Assembly: GCA_042576225.1 (NCBI GenBank) | Contig: JBHPCA010000006.1 | Coordinates: 1-44,596, forward strand | Length of the DNA: 44,596 nucleotides | Origin: GWF2-30-66 sp042576225 | Lineage (GTDB): Bacteria; Babelota; Babeliae; Babelales; Vermiphilaceae | Reading direction: 5' to 3' | Shown here: positions 8,185 to 16,885 of the stretch, in pieces | Layout: each line of letters opens with the position of its first letter | Numbering within the stretch: position 1 is the stretch's first letter | Position numbers and translations under genes: made by a program | The notes under the pieces: model-generated | Told to the model about the DNA's origin: nothing | The model's input: only the letters and a program-made list of their open reading frames with translations | The model's database searches: none

Positions 8185-9504
8185 TTACCCCTCAAAGCGA
8201 AGAACCTGTGATATATTTATTTTTCTTGTTTTTCTGGCTGGTAGCCAGGTTGAGAAAAAGCTCAGCACAATTACCACAACAAATACGGCAACAAATATGT
8301 GCCACTGCATTTTTGCTGGTAAGTGGGTTACATAATACGCGTCTGGTAGTTTAATAAGTGGGTAGCGCTCTATTGTCCAACCTGCGATATATGCCAATAA
8401 TAAACCCACTAGTGTTCCTGCAAGAGATATGGCCATTCCCAGATACAAAAATATGCGTGAGATCTTTTTTTGCGGCATTCCCATGGCTTTTAAAATAGCG
8501 ATATCTCCTCTTTTTTGTGTTATCTGCATAAACAAAAGCGATACAATGCTCATGCTAGCAACAAGGGTAATAAGCGCTAAAATAACAAACATAGCATATT
8601 TCTCAAGCTCTAAAGCCTCTACTAACGCAGGGTATAACTCTTTCCATGAGTATGCTTGTATGCCAGATTTTCCAAATCGTTTTCGTAATTTTTTAATAGT
8701 ATTGCGTTCATGAGCATTAGTTTTGAGTTTAATACTCATATGGGTTACCCCTATATTTTTAAATAGTTTTTGAAATAAACCTAAAGAGCCTATAATTAAA
8801 TTATTATCAAATTCTTGAATGCCGGTTTTAAAAATCCCTCCAATAATAACGCTTTTTTGTTTGAGGTTTATCTTTTTTCTTTTAATTGTTTCATCTTTAG
8901 AGAAAAAAAGATTTATTTTTTCACCAAGATAGACGTTAAGACTTTCTGCCAGTTTTTTGCCAATTAACACTTTACCAAGTATCCCATTGTGGGTACCGGG
9001 AGTTTTTTGAGAGGGCGTTTTTGAGACACCTGTGTCTAAGACACCTGTGTCGAAGACACTTTTTAGTGTGTGCGCACCGGTTAGTGCGTGTGTTATCTTC
9101 TCTTGAATATTGCATACAAGGGGTTCTTTATTTGGGTCAACGCCTTTCATAATAACAATATTATATTCGCCTGTGCTATCTGGGTTGTCTGCTTGACAAA
9201 TAACCTGTTTTATAGCGCTAGGGGAAAAACTTTGTATTTCAGGAAACTCTTTTACAAGAACCTGAGATATTTTTGCGATATTAAGTTCTTGTCCGTTTGA
9301 GTGCAATATAATTTGTGGGTGTATGCTTTGCATTTTTTCATGCGTTACTTTTTCAAAGCCATTCATCACTGATGCGACAAGCGCGAGCGCAAAAGTGCCT
9401 ATGCATATGCCTAAAAAGCATATAATCACCATTGTGGAGATGCTTTTTTCTCGCCTTGAGCCTTTGAGATATCGCCAGGCCAAAAATAACGGGAGCTTTC
9501 TCAT
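8185..9504 (-). CDS. LolC/LolE-family lipoprotein-releasing permease
   Basis: This is an ABC-transporter permease of the FtsX/LolC/LolE family. With an ATPase (LolD) such proteins extract lipoproteins from the inner membrane for transport to the outer membrane. The 439-residue chain has the expected plan: an N-terminal segment (LAWRYLKGSRREKSIST) and first membrane helix, a large periplasmic domain (about 50-300), then three helices with the family segment KRGDIAILKAMGMPQKKI and the C-terminal LPARKTRKINISQVLRFEG. LolC and LolE cannot be told apart here. No lolD is in the window. The periplasmic domain contains a 15-bp repeat coding VxDTG units (9025-9060). Start ATG 9504 has an AAGG site 7 bases upstream. 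Confidence 0.85.
   Translation of the reverse strand: MRKLPLFLAWRYLKGSRREKSISTMVIICFLGICIGTFALALVASVMNGFEKVTHEKMQSIHPQIILHSNGQELNIAKISQVLVKEFPEIQSFSPSAIKQVICQADNPDSTGEYNIVIMKGVDPNKEPLVCNIQEKITHALTGAHTLKSVFDTGVLDTGVSKTPSQKTPGTHNGILGKVLIGKKLAESLNVYLGEKINLFFSKDETIKRKKINLKQKSVIIGGIFKTGIQEFDNNLIIGSLGLFQKLFKNIGVTHMSIKLKTNAHERNTIKKLRKRFGKSGIQAYSWKELYPALVEALELEKYAMFVILALITLVASMSIVSLLFMQITQKRGDIAILKAMGMPQKKISRIFLYLGMAISLAGTLVGLLLAYIAGWTIERYPLIKLPDAYYVTHLPAKMQWHIFVAVFVVVIVLSFFSTWLPARKTRKINISQVLRFEG
9025..9060 (-). repeat. 15-bp in-frame tandem repeat in the LolC/E permease
   Basis: Two and a half copies of a 15-bp unit (GACACCTGTGTCTAA on the plus strand) code the doubled segment VFDTGVLDTGVSK in the periplasmic domain. 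The unit contains the near-palindrome GACACCTGTGTC. The frame is preserved. Confidence 0.8.
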
Positions 9505-9620
9505 GATTATACCTTACTATTTTTCTTAATTTTTAATCTTGATTTTTTTGTCTTGTAAATTTAGCTAGTTTTTTTTAACCTAATACTAATATACTAATTT
9601 TAGACTAAAGAGGACTTTTT

Positions 9621-10262
9621 ATGAAGCCAAATATGCGAAATATACTCATGATTGCTGTTTTATTGTCTATTTTGCCTGGTTGTGGAAAAATATACGACTG
9701 GGGAAAAGATAATTTTTATCAGGGCCAAGAGGTTGAAAACAATATGGAGGTTGCAAGAAGCTATATAAAATCCAAGCGTGTCTATAACCAGTTTACCATT
9801 GTGGGACAGTTTGATGCGCTATGGCTCTCAGATGAGGCGCGCAAGAATTATGCCAATATTTATTGTTGTCGACATGGCAAAACTCAAGAGCAGGCACATG
9901 TCTTTTTAAGAAGACAACTTGAGGAGAATAATCATTTTGTTGCGTTTTATGTTCTTAGCTTAAGTGATATTATTCTTGGGGATAAAGACTCCGTCTGGTC
10001 GGTAAGTCTTGAAGTTGGTGATGGATCGTTCAAGCCGGTGAAAATTAAAACCATAGAACTTTCGCCAGAGTATATCGATATATTTGGAAAAAAATATAAT
10101 AAATTTAAAGATGTATATCTTATTTACTTTAATGCAAAAGATGTCGAAGATAAATATATTATAAGCGACACAACAGATCCTATAACTCTCTTGTTTAGAT
10201 CTGTTGATAAAGAGGTTGAGTTGGTTTGGAATCTTAGGCCTTGTCTGGCTTTAAATCGATAA
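9621..10262 (+). CDS. Putative lipoprotein of unknown function
   Basis: The 213-residue product has a lipoprotein signal: a positive N-terminus, a hydrophobic core and the lipobox ILPGC with Cys21. This fits the presence of Lol and Lnt genes in the window. The mature part is not recognised; it is a mixed alpha/beta sequence with an aromatic, acidic C-terminal half and no obvious catalytic motif. It ends 11 bases before rpiB on the same strand, so the two probably share a message, though no functional link is evident. A GAGGACTTTTT site precedes the ATG. The upstream 116-base gap lies between divergent genes and must hold promoters for both this pair and the LolC/E-pgk pair. Confidence 0.7.
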   Translation: MKPNMRNILMIAVLLSILPGCGKIYDWGKDNFYQGQEVENNMEVARSYIKSKRVYNQFTIVGQFDALWLSDEARKNYANIYCCRHGKTQEQAHVFLRRQLEENNHFVAFYVLSLSDIILGDKDSVWSVSLEVGDGSFKPVKIKTIELSPEYIDIFGKKYNKFKDVYLIYFNAKDVEDKYIISDTTDPITLLFRSVDKEVELVWNLRPCLALNR

Positions 10263-10273
10263 TGGGGTAGCTT

Positions 10274-10711
10274 ATGGTAATAGCAATAGGTGCTGATCAC
10301 AGGGGGTTTGAGCATAAAAAATTTATTATGGAGCATAGATTAAGATTAACAGGGGAGCTGGTAGATTGGCTTGATGTTGGATGTTTTTCATCTGAACGAT
10401 GCGATTATCCCGAATTTGCCAAACTGGTAGCAAAATCTATACTTGAGAAAAAAGCTGATTTAGGTGTTTTGATATGTGGTTCAGGCATTGGTATGAGTAT
10501 CACAGCCAATAGATTTAAGTATATTTATGCTGGTTTGTGTTGGAACGTTGAAGTTGCAAAAGCGGCCAGAGAAGATGACAATATTAATATACTGGTGCTG
10601 CCGTCAAATTTTGTTGAGCCGGCAAGATCTATAGAGATTATAAACGCATGGCTCGATGCGAAATTTAAATTTGGGCGCTATCAAGAGCGTCTTGCTATGA
10701 TTGACGATTAA
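10274..10711 (+). CDS. rpiB: Ribose-5-phosphate isomerase B
   Basis: RpiB interconverts ribose 5-phosphate and ribulose 5-phosphate in the non-oxidative pentose phosphate pathway. The 145-residue length is typical. Family features are the N-terminal IAIGADHRGFEHK, the DVG...CDYPEFA segment, and the active-site stretch GVLICGSGIGMSITANR containing the catalytic Cys. The C-terminal NAWLDAKFKFGRYQERLAMID also fits. It follows the lipoprotein gene by 11 bases. The LacA/LacB subunits of galactose-6-phosphate isomerase are related, but a lone copy in this context fits RpiB. Confidence 0.92.
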   Translation: MVIAIGADHRGFEHKKFIMEHRLRLTGELVDWLDVGCFSSERCDYPEFAKLVAKSILEKKADLGVLICGSGIGMSITANRFKYIYAGLCWNVEVAKAAREDDNINILVLPSNFVEPARSIEIINAWLDAKFKFGRYQERLAMIDD

Positions 10712-10767
10712 TGATTTACCAAATTCACTGAGTTAACCAACTAGCTTAGCTAGCAAAAAAATTGGCC

Positions 10768-10800
10768 AAAAAAACGGGCCCCACAAAAATCTGGGACCCG
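10768..10800 (-). terminator. Intrinsic terminator of the Lys-rich protein gene
   Basis: Read on the minus strand, CGGGTCCCA and TGGGGCCCG form a 9-bp stem with one G-U pair, followed immediately by seven T. It begins six bases after the stop codon of the minus-strand gene ending at 10806. The plus-strand reading lacks a T run. Confidence 0.85.
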
Positions 10801-10805
10801 CAAAA

Positions 10806-12290
10806 TTAGTAATATTTGCACACAACTGAAACATCAGGCCTTATTTTTGGGTTATTACCCTTATTGGGCTTTCTTAGCTTATTAAGGTTGTTGCGAAATA
10901 TGCTTTTTTTTATGATAATTATCTGTAACTCACTATTTTCGAGTGTTAATTGCATCTTTAGGGTGTCTTTGTCGTATATGAATTTATAATCATAAATGGG
11001 ATATTCTTTGAGCTTTTTTGTGATTTTCTTCATGGGTGTAAATTTTTTAACGTCGAATAGCACCAGTTTTTTTTGCATTTCGTAGTAAACAGCAAGAACA
11101 TCGCCTTTTTTGCTAAATTCTGTAAAGTAGATTACACCCAATTTTATTTTTTTCTTTGAATTTATTTTTTTTTTATAAAATTCTATAGGAGGTTTCATGA
11201 TCGTTAGTTGGGTATAATTTTCTAAGTTTATGAGCTTATCTAAAATGACCATGTGTGCCCCGTCAGGGCTAAAAACGAGAATATTTGGGGTAAATTCATA
11301 GATATTTGTCTGGTCTGTTATTTTTGTAGTTTTTTTTACTTTATTATGGGCGTTTAAGACTGTTATTTGACATCTTTTAATAGGGTTTTTTTTATCATAT
11401 ACCATATAAAGCTGGTTTATTTCGAGTCTTTTTTTGTACGTTTTTAAGTTATATACTTTAAAATTCCACATGCATATGGGCAGATAGTTTTTTGTGAGTA
11501 TAGTTTTAGCCTTTGTTTTATTGTTTAAAAGCTTATGGCGGCTAAATTTTTTATCAATAAAATAGATAAGCTTGCTTAAGAATTTTTTGCAATCTATCAG
11601 GGAGATTTTATTTTCTAAAAGATATAATGGGTTTATGATACCGTAAAAGGAGATGAGGTATTTTTTATTTGGGCTTACGAAAAAGTGTGTAGGGCCATAA
11701 AGGCTGTATTTATTTAACTTCTCTTTTATGCAAAAATAGTTATATCCATATTTTTTATTTTCAAGACAGGTTTTATGAAAGTAATCAAATGCTTTTGTAT
11801 TATCATGGCAATCATAAGCAAGTTTTTGTGTTAGTTTTACTTTTTTGGGAAAGTTGCGAATAAGATGTTTAATTAGTTTTGTTTTTTTAGAAAAATTATT
11901 TTTAAATTTTTGAATAAGCTCTTTATGGGTCATTTTTTTAATGCGTTTTTGTTTTTTCTTTTTTTTCTTGGAATACTTCTTGGGATGATTGTAAGTTAGT
12001 CTTAGCATAAGATTTTTAATGAGCTCTGTTTTTTTATAAGAATTACACATAAGTTTTTTTATAAGTTCTTTCTTATCCCGGCGGCTACAGCAAATAAGTT
12101 TTTTAATACGTTTTTTTTGCGTGATAAAATCACGAGTAAGCTTTTTGATGAGCCATGTATTTTTCGCAGTCTGTTTTTTTGAGTATTTTTTTTTAAGTTT
12201 CATCTTTTTTTTTGGGGGGTTCATACCAAGCATGTTAACCGAAAGAAGTACAGACAAACAAATAAGTGTATTTTTGGGTGTATTTTTCAC
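10806..12290 (-). CDS. Secreted Lys-rich protein with beta-propeller-like C-terminus
   Basis: I start this gene at GTG 12290, which has an AGGAG site seven bases upstream and gives a clean signal peptide (KNTPKNTLICLSVLLSVN); an upstream GTG at 12332 lacks such support. The 494-residue product has an extremely basic N-terminal half built from degenerate repeats of about 16-20 residues around the core (K)LIKxL, for example ELIKKLM, ELIKNLM, ELIQKFK and KLIKHLI. The C-terminal half has WD40-like strands such as LVFSPDGAHMVIL and FSKKGDVLAVYYE followed by KLVLFDVKKF. A folded propeller behind a basic coiled or nucleic-acid/membrane-binding region is plausible, but the function is unknown. It has its own terminator and appears monocistronic. 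Confidence 0.6.
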   Translation of the reverse strand: MKNTPKNTLICLSVLLSVNMLGMNPPKKKMKLKKKYSKKQTAKNTWLIKKLTRDFITQKKRIKKLICCSRRDKKELIKKLMCNSYKKTELIKNLMLRLTYNHPKKYSKKKKKKQKRIKKMTHKELIQKFKNNFSKKTKLIKHLIRNFPKKVKLTQKLAYDCHDNTKAFDYFHKTCLENKKYGYNYFCIKEKLNKYSLYGPTHFFVSPNKKYLISFYGIINPLYLLENKISLIDCKKFLSKLIYFIDKKFSRHKLLNNKTKAKTILTKNYLPICMWNFKVYNLKTYKKRLEINQLYMVYDKKNPIKRCQITVLNAHNKVKKTTKITDQTNIYEFTPNILVFSPDGAHMVILDKLINLENYTQLTIMKPPIEFYKKKINSKKKIKLGVIYFTEFSKKGDVLAVYYEMQKKLVLFDVKKFTPMKKITKKLKEYPIYDYKFIYDKDTLKMQLTLENSELQIIIIKKSIFRNNLNKLRKPNKGNNPKIRPDVSVVCKYY

Positions 12291-12407
12291 ACATACGCTC
12301 CTTGTTGGATTTATTAATATCGAAATGATCACATATAGTTATATCTGTATGTGGCCAGACTAGTCAACTTAATTTGCGATTGTTTCAGCACCCAGCTTGT
12401 TTAGTAT

Positions 12408-12433
12408 AAAAAAGGGCCCCGAAAACGGGGCCC
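12408..12433 (-). terminator. Intrinsic terminator of the FtsH-like gene
   Basis: A perfect 8-bp G+C stem, GGGCCCCG/CGGGGCCC, with a four-base loop is followed on the minus strand by six T. It lies 24 bases beyond the stop of the FtsH-like gene (12457). Confidence 0.9.
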
Positions 12434-12456
12434 ATAAAATTGACAATAATTGTAAC

Positions 12457-14916
12457 TTAGACTTCTGTTTTTTGAGATTCTATTATCTCTTTTACATCTT
12501 GTGCATCAAGAATTTTACGTGCAAGTAATGCATCAAAGATATTTTCTAATTTGTCTTTATTGCTCTCGAGTAGTGTGCGCATTTCTTTTTTGCAGGTGCT
12601 CATAATCTCAAGTGCTTTTTGGTAATATTCTTGTTTCAGTTTTTTTGGCATGTCTTTTAGATCTAAGCCTTCTGATGCAATTGACAGTGCAATTGCAAGA
12701 GCTTTATCTTTGTCAGACTTGTTGTAACCATGTCCACAAGAACCAAGTAGGATATCTTGTCCTATGTCGCCAGCCAGAGCAATTTTACAATTGTTGAGCA
12801 AGTCTTGTTTTGGATATACTCCAGATGAGTCCCCTGCTTTGTAGGTGAACAGTTTTCCTTGTTGAATAATTGAATCTTGTTTTTCATAGTATCTATCCCA
12901 GACGTTTGATTCTCTTATGGTTTTCATAACAGGTTTGATTGTGACGCATGCCAGTTTATCACAAGGGTCAAGCAATACATTTGCAAGAGCCATGGAAGCC
13001 TGTTGTGCGGCGATAATTTGCAATTCTTTTTCAGACAAGTTTTTGGTTTCAGGCAATATCTGTCTGATCTCTTCGTTCATGGCGTTTATAAGTGTTTGTT
13101 GCGTTAAAGAGGTCCCGCGTATTTTCGTGGTTTGGAATGCTTTTCTGACCATAGATTGCAATGCCTCAAATGTAGCGCCTTTTGTTTCTCGGGCGATTTT
13201 TTCCAAATCAAAATCCTTCAAATCTGCAACGATAGGGTTTAACCTTCTTTGCAAATATTCTTTTCTCGCCTCGAATGTTGGATATTCAAAATGTATGATC
13301 TTGCCAAGTCTTCCACGTCTTAACAGCGCAGGGTCTAAGTTGTCAGGTCGGTTTGTTGCGGCAAGTAGTATTACGTTTTCAGTAATATTGTTACTCAAGA
13401 AGCCGTTCATTGCATTAAGTAATTTACTTAACAGTTCTCTATTTGCGGTTCTTTGTAACCCAAGCAAATCTGGCTCATCTATAAAGACCACACATGGCGC
13501 ATTCTCTTGGGCAAAAAGCATGATAGCTTCTATTCCGTCACTAATACCTTTTTCGGTTATTATTTCATATATCTCAGAGGCCTCAAATGGTATAAATCTG
13601 AATGCTCCATCTGAAGCGTCACCCTCTCTTAAACTTTGAGCAATCTCACCGGCTAGTGCTTCAGCCATAAATGATTTTCCGGTTCCTGGTTTGCCTGCGA
13701 ATAAATAACCTTTTTCTGGTCCAATGCCAACTCGTTCAAATCGAGCGCAGTTTTTAATGTATTCTACCAACGGTTTTAATTCTTTTTTTACATGCTCAAG
13801 ACCAACAACATCTTTGAATGTGTATCGAGGGGTTGTGAAATCGTATTTTTGTTCAGCTTTTTTACTGTGAACTCCACCCATAAGTTTACAGTGTAATAGC
13901 TCGAGTTTTTCCTGAACCCAGAGCCTTGCTTTTTTAAATTCATTTTTCAAAAGAAATGGCGCTGCAAATAAAAGTATTTTAGCAACAGGCATACGTTCTG
14001 TGCTGTATAGCGCATAATCAAATTTGCCAAGCTTGCCAAGTTCATCTTCATTTTCAAGTTTTCCATAATTATCCATTTGTGGAGATTCGCCAACATAACG
14101 TTTTAATTTATTGGTGAATCTATACAGTATATATCCCATAACTGCGCCGCCAACGATGGACCATTTTGTAATGGTTGGCACATGATATTTTTTTGCTACT
14201 TTTGCAGGAGCAACAACTAGGTTTCTATATATCCAGTTTACCCATGATAACCCGACGTTCTGAACAGATTTTTGAAGGTAAGTATATGCTTTTTCGTTGT
14301 TTTGAAATTTTTCCTCTAACTGCTCAATGCTAGAGATTCTTGTTTTAGGCATTATGTCTTCAGGATTAATATCAGGAATTTTTTTTAAGCCATTTTTAAC
14401 GGCTCTTTTTATATGATTAATTAGGCATTTGTTTACTGTAAGCAAAAAGTTAACCGTGGTTATGTCAGCCTCTGTAAATGGGTTGTTTACCAGTTGGGCA
14501 ATAAATTGTCGTAAAGATTTTATTTGAAGAATAAGATGAGTTTTATTTTTTGTTTTTATAAGACCATTTTGAATTACCTGAGCCAATTCTTCTAACACAG
14601 TATCTATTTTTTGCATCTGGGATGTTGCTTTTACTATGTGCTTATCTATTTCTTCTGTAATTGCTTCTTGTATTTCAGCTGGGATTTCCTGTTCATCTGA
14701 TTGTATATTTTTACTCTCTTGTGTAACTTCGTCTTGTGCCTGTGGATCTTGAGCCTTTGTTTCTTGTGTTTCTACTTGATTAAAACTTGTTTCATCCTTC
14801 GCGGGAATATTTTGTTCAGGTGTATTTGCATATGCGCCAGGGCTCATTACAGATGTGAGTAGTAACGCTGTTAGTAAAAAGTTTATATACGTTTTATTTT
14901 TTGTTTTGTTTCTCAT
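12457..14916 (-). CDS. FtsH-like AAA ATPase with inactivated protease motif
   Basis: The 819-residue protein begins with a signal or anchor segment (about 10-30), then a Glu/Gln-rich stretch (31-90), a helical region and a hydrophobic helix near 250-266. The AAA module is complete: Walker A GKPGTGKS (408-415), Walker B VVFIDEPD (476-483), and a second region of homology LLAATNRPDNLDPALLRRGR (517-536). The C-terminal domain aligns with the FtsH M41 peptidase, but the zinc-binding HExxH is replaced: the AYHEAGHALV of FtsH reads AAQQASMALA here (636-645). It is therefore probably an unfoldase or chaperone, not a protease, like the FtsHi proteins of chloroplasts. It is encoded alone, with an AACTCCTGGAG site upstream and a strong terminator. 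Confidence 0.82.
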   Translation of the reverse strand: MRNKTKNKTYINFLLTALLLTSVMSPGAYANTPEQNIPAKDETSFNQVETQETKAQDPQAQDEVTQESKNIQSDEQEIPAEIQEAITEEIDKHIVKATSQMQKIDTVLEELAQVIQNGLIKTKNKTHLILQIKSLRQFIAQLVNNPFTEADITTVNFLLTVNKCLINHIKRAVKNGLKKIPDINPEDIMPKTRISSIEQLEEKFQNNEKAYTYLQKSVQNVGLSWVNWIYRNLVVAPAKVAKKYHVPTITKWSIVGGAVMGYILYRFTNKLKRYVGESPQMDNYGKLENEDELGKLGKFDYALYSTERMPVAKILLFAAPFLLKNEFKKARLWVQEKLELLHCKLMGGVHSKKAEQKYDFTTPRYTFKDVVGLEHVKKELKPLVEYIKNCARFERVGIGPEKGYLFAGKPGTGKSFMAEALAGEIAQSLREGDASDGAFRFIPFEASEIYEIITEKGISDGIEAIMLFAQENAPCVVFIDEPDLLGLQRTANRELLSKLLNAMNGFLSNNITENVILLAATNRPDNLDPALLRRGRLGKIIHFEYPTFEARKEYLQRRLNPIVADLKDFDLEKIARETKGATFEALQSMVRKAFQTTKIRGTSLTQQTLINAMNEEIRQILPETKNLSEKELQIIAAQQASMALANVLLDPCDKLACVTIKPVMKTIRESNVWDRYYEKQDSIIQQGKLFTYKAGDSSGVYPKQDLLNNCKIALAGDIGQDILLGSCGHGYNKSDKDKALAIALSIASEGLDLKDMPKKLKQEYYQKALEIMSTCKKEMRTLLESNKDKLENIFDALLARKILDAQDVKEIIESQKTEV

Positions 14917-15169
14917 GAACTTTCTCCAGGAGTTATTAGGTTTTACTGCTTACAAACGATTTCAAGCTTCACTACTTACTTGTTTTTTTATTATTCTTCG
15001 TTTTATTATTCATGCATTTTTTATTTTTGTCTACAAATATTGTTTACAATAACGTACAAAAAGCCTGAAAAACGTTGGCTTTATGCGCTTGGTGGTATAT
15101 ATTTTAAAATTTGTTACGCTATAAACAAGTATTTATTATTAATTTTTTAATATAAAAAAGGGAAAATCT
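14917..15169. other. Intergenic region between divergent genes
   Basis: This 253-base AT-rich gap must hold promoters for the leftward FtsH-like gene and the rightward reductase gene. It has a small hairpin (AAAGCC/GGCTTT near 15060-15083). A GGGAAAATCT site precedes the rightward ATG. I could not assign a -35/-10 pair with confidence. Confidence 0.4.
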
Positions 15170-16642
15170 ATGAATATTTTTTCGCATGCAATCAGAGGTA
15201 GTCTAACATTTGTTCTTTTGCTTTGTATTCCGTCATGTATCGGTGCAAAAAAAGAGCTTAATTTACAAGATGTATTGGGCAAAGAAAATTTAGTCGATAT
15301 TCTTATCTTAGGCTCAGGACCTGCAGGTATGAACGCGGCAATTCATGGCGCAAGATCGCGATTTAATACATTGATTTTAGAAGGTGATACCCCGGGTGGC
15401 CAGTTGACAAGAACATTGGAAATTGAAAACTTTCCTGGATTTAAAAAAATATCAGGTCCAGACTTAATTGAAGCTATGAGAGATCAAACAGAGAGTTTTG
15501 GCGCAGAGTTTTTACCGGACTCGTTAAAATCAATAGATTTTTCATCTTGGCCATATAAAGTTACGACAGAAGATGGGATGATTATTCATGCTATGACGGT
15601 TATCGTAACAACCGGTTCAGCTCCAAGAAAATTGAATATCCCGGGCGAAGAAGAATATTTTGGAAAAGGGGTAAGTCACTGTGCAATTTGTGATGGAACA
15701 TTCTATAGAGACCAAGACGTTGTCGTTATTGGCGGCGGTGATTCTGCTGTTGAAGAGGCTATACAGTTGATTAATTTTGGTGTCGGTAAAGTAACGGTCT
15801 TGGTAAGGGGTGACAGAATGCGCGCAGTCAAATGTGGACAGGAGCGTCTTAAAAAAGAGGATCAAATATTTATAAAACATAACACCCAAATTAAAGAAAT
15901 TATTGGCGATGGCAATGAAATTACCGGTGTTAAAGTGCTAGATAAAATAACAGGTGAGTATTATGTCATTCCTGCAAAAGGCGTCTTTCTTGCAATAGGC
16001 AGTGATCCAAATACCTGGTTTTTAAAAGATAAAGTCCAAATGGATAAGCGTGGATATTTAGTCATGCAAAAAAGAACACAGTTGACTTCACGAAAAGCTT
16101 TATATGCAGCAGGCGATGTTGAGTCAGAGAGATCACACCAGGCAATTATTGCAGCAGGGACTGGAAGACAGGCTGGCATAGAGTCGGTTAAGTTTTTAAC
16201 TGATGAGCTTGGACTCGACAGAAAGTTTATGGCAAAACTAAAAGATACGTATTATAAAGGCAAAAACGAAAAAGCTGCAGTGCACGTAATGAAACCTGCA
16301 GAGCTTAAAAAACTAAAAACAAGTCAAGAATTTGAAACCCAGGTGCTAAAAGCGGGCAACACTCCTGTATTGGTAGATTTCTACACTGACATGTGTCCTA
16401 CCTGCAAGCAAATGCTGCCTGCAATTACACAAGTGGCAAAAGATTATGAACATAAAGTAAAAGTTTTTAAAGTTAATGCGACGGACGAGGGAATTGCTTC
16501 CATCAGAGACAAATATAAAGTATTTAGTGCTCCACGTATTTTGATTTTCAAAAATGGCAAAATAGTAGAGGACTATGTCAATGAAGTGCTATCACGAAAA
16601 AAATTGAGCGATTTAGTTGAAAAACATATTGGCTCCAAATAA
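15170..16642 (+). CDS. trxB: Exported thioredoxin reductase-thioredoxin fusion
   Basis: The 490-residue protein joins an NADPH-thioredoxin reductase to a C-terminal thioredoxin. The reductase part has the FAD loop GSGPAGMNAA (48-57), the redox pair CAIC (171-174), the NADPH loop VIGGGDSAVEEA (186-197) and the terminal FAD motif YAAGDV (312-317). The thioredoxin domain (about 375-490) carries DFYTDMCPTC, so the active site is CPTC (409, 412) instead of WCGPC. A comparable fusion is known in Mycobacterium leprae. Unusually, about 40 residues precede the reductase, including a hydrophobic segment and CIPSC (Cys23), which looks like a signal or lipoprotein peptide. If exported, its NADPH supply would be a puzzle; N-terminal anchoring facing the cytoplasm is the alternative. 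Confidence 0.88.
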   Translation: MNIFSHAIRGSLTFVLLLCIPSCIGAKKELNLQDVLGKENLVDILILGSGPAGMNAAIHGARSRFNTLILEGDTPGGQLTRTLEIENFPGFKKISGPDLIEAMRDQTESFGAEFLPDSLKSIDFSSWPYKVTTEDGMIIHAMTVIVTTGSAPRKLNIPGEEEYFGKGVSHCAICDGTFYRDQDVVVIGGGDSAVEEAIQLINFGVGKVTVLVRGDRMRAVKCGQERLKKEDQIFIKHNTQIKEIIGDGNEITGVKVLDKITGEYYVIPAKGVFLAIGSDPNTWFLKDKVQMDKRGYLVMQKRTQLTSRKALYAAGDVESERSHQAIIAAGTGRQAGIESVKFLTDELGLDRKFMAKLKDTYYKGKNEKAAVHVMKPAELKKLKTSQEFETQVLKAGNTPVLVDFYTDMCPTCKQMLPAITQVAKDYEHKVKVFKVNATDEGIASIRDKYKVFSAPRILIFKNGKIVEDYVNEVLSRKKLSDLVEKHIGSK

Positions 16643-16710
16643 AAAAATAAATTTTTACAGGCCCCTAAAATAAGGGGGACTTGTAAGCATAAGTAAAATA
16701 AGTATTGTTA

Positions 16711-16746
16711 AGAGAGGCTTTCGCATATTGTGATAGCCTCTTTTTT
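16711..16746 (+). terminator. Intrinsic terminator after the reductase fusion
   Basis: AGAGGCT/AGCCTCT pair around an inner stem TCGCA/TGTGA, followed by a T-rich run (16741-16746). A second weaker hairpin, CCCCT/AGGGG, lies at 16662-16677, nearer the stop codon. Confidence 0.75.
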
Positions 16747-16885
16747 CTTGCCACGAGAAACCCTCTGTGCAAACATTTTTTTATATTTTTTTTAAAAAAG
16801 TTGCTATTTGAAATTTTGCCATGTTATGCTGGTAGTGAGATATAAATTGAAGAATTAATTGTTTGTCCAGGGTAAAGGGGAGCAA

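Noticed and set aside
12917..13639. A 240-codon open frame on the plus strand
   Set aside because: It lies antisense inside the well-supported FtsH-like gene and its translation shows no domain; it mirrors that gene's composition.
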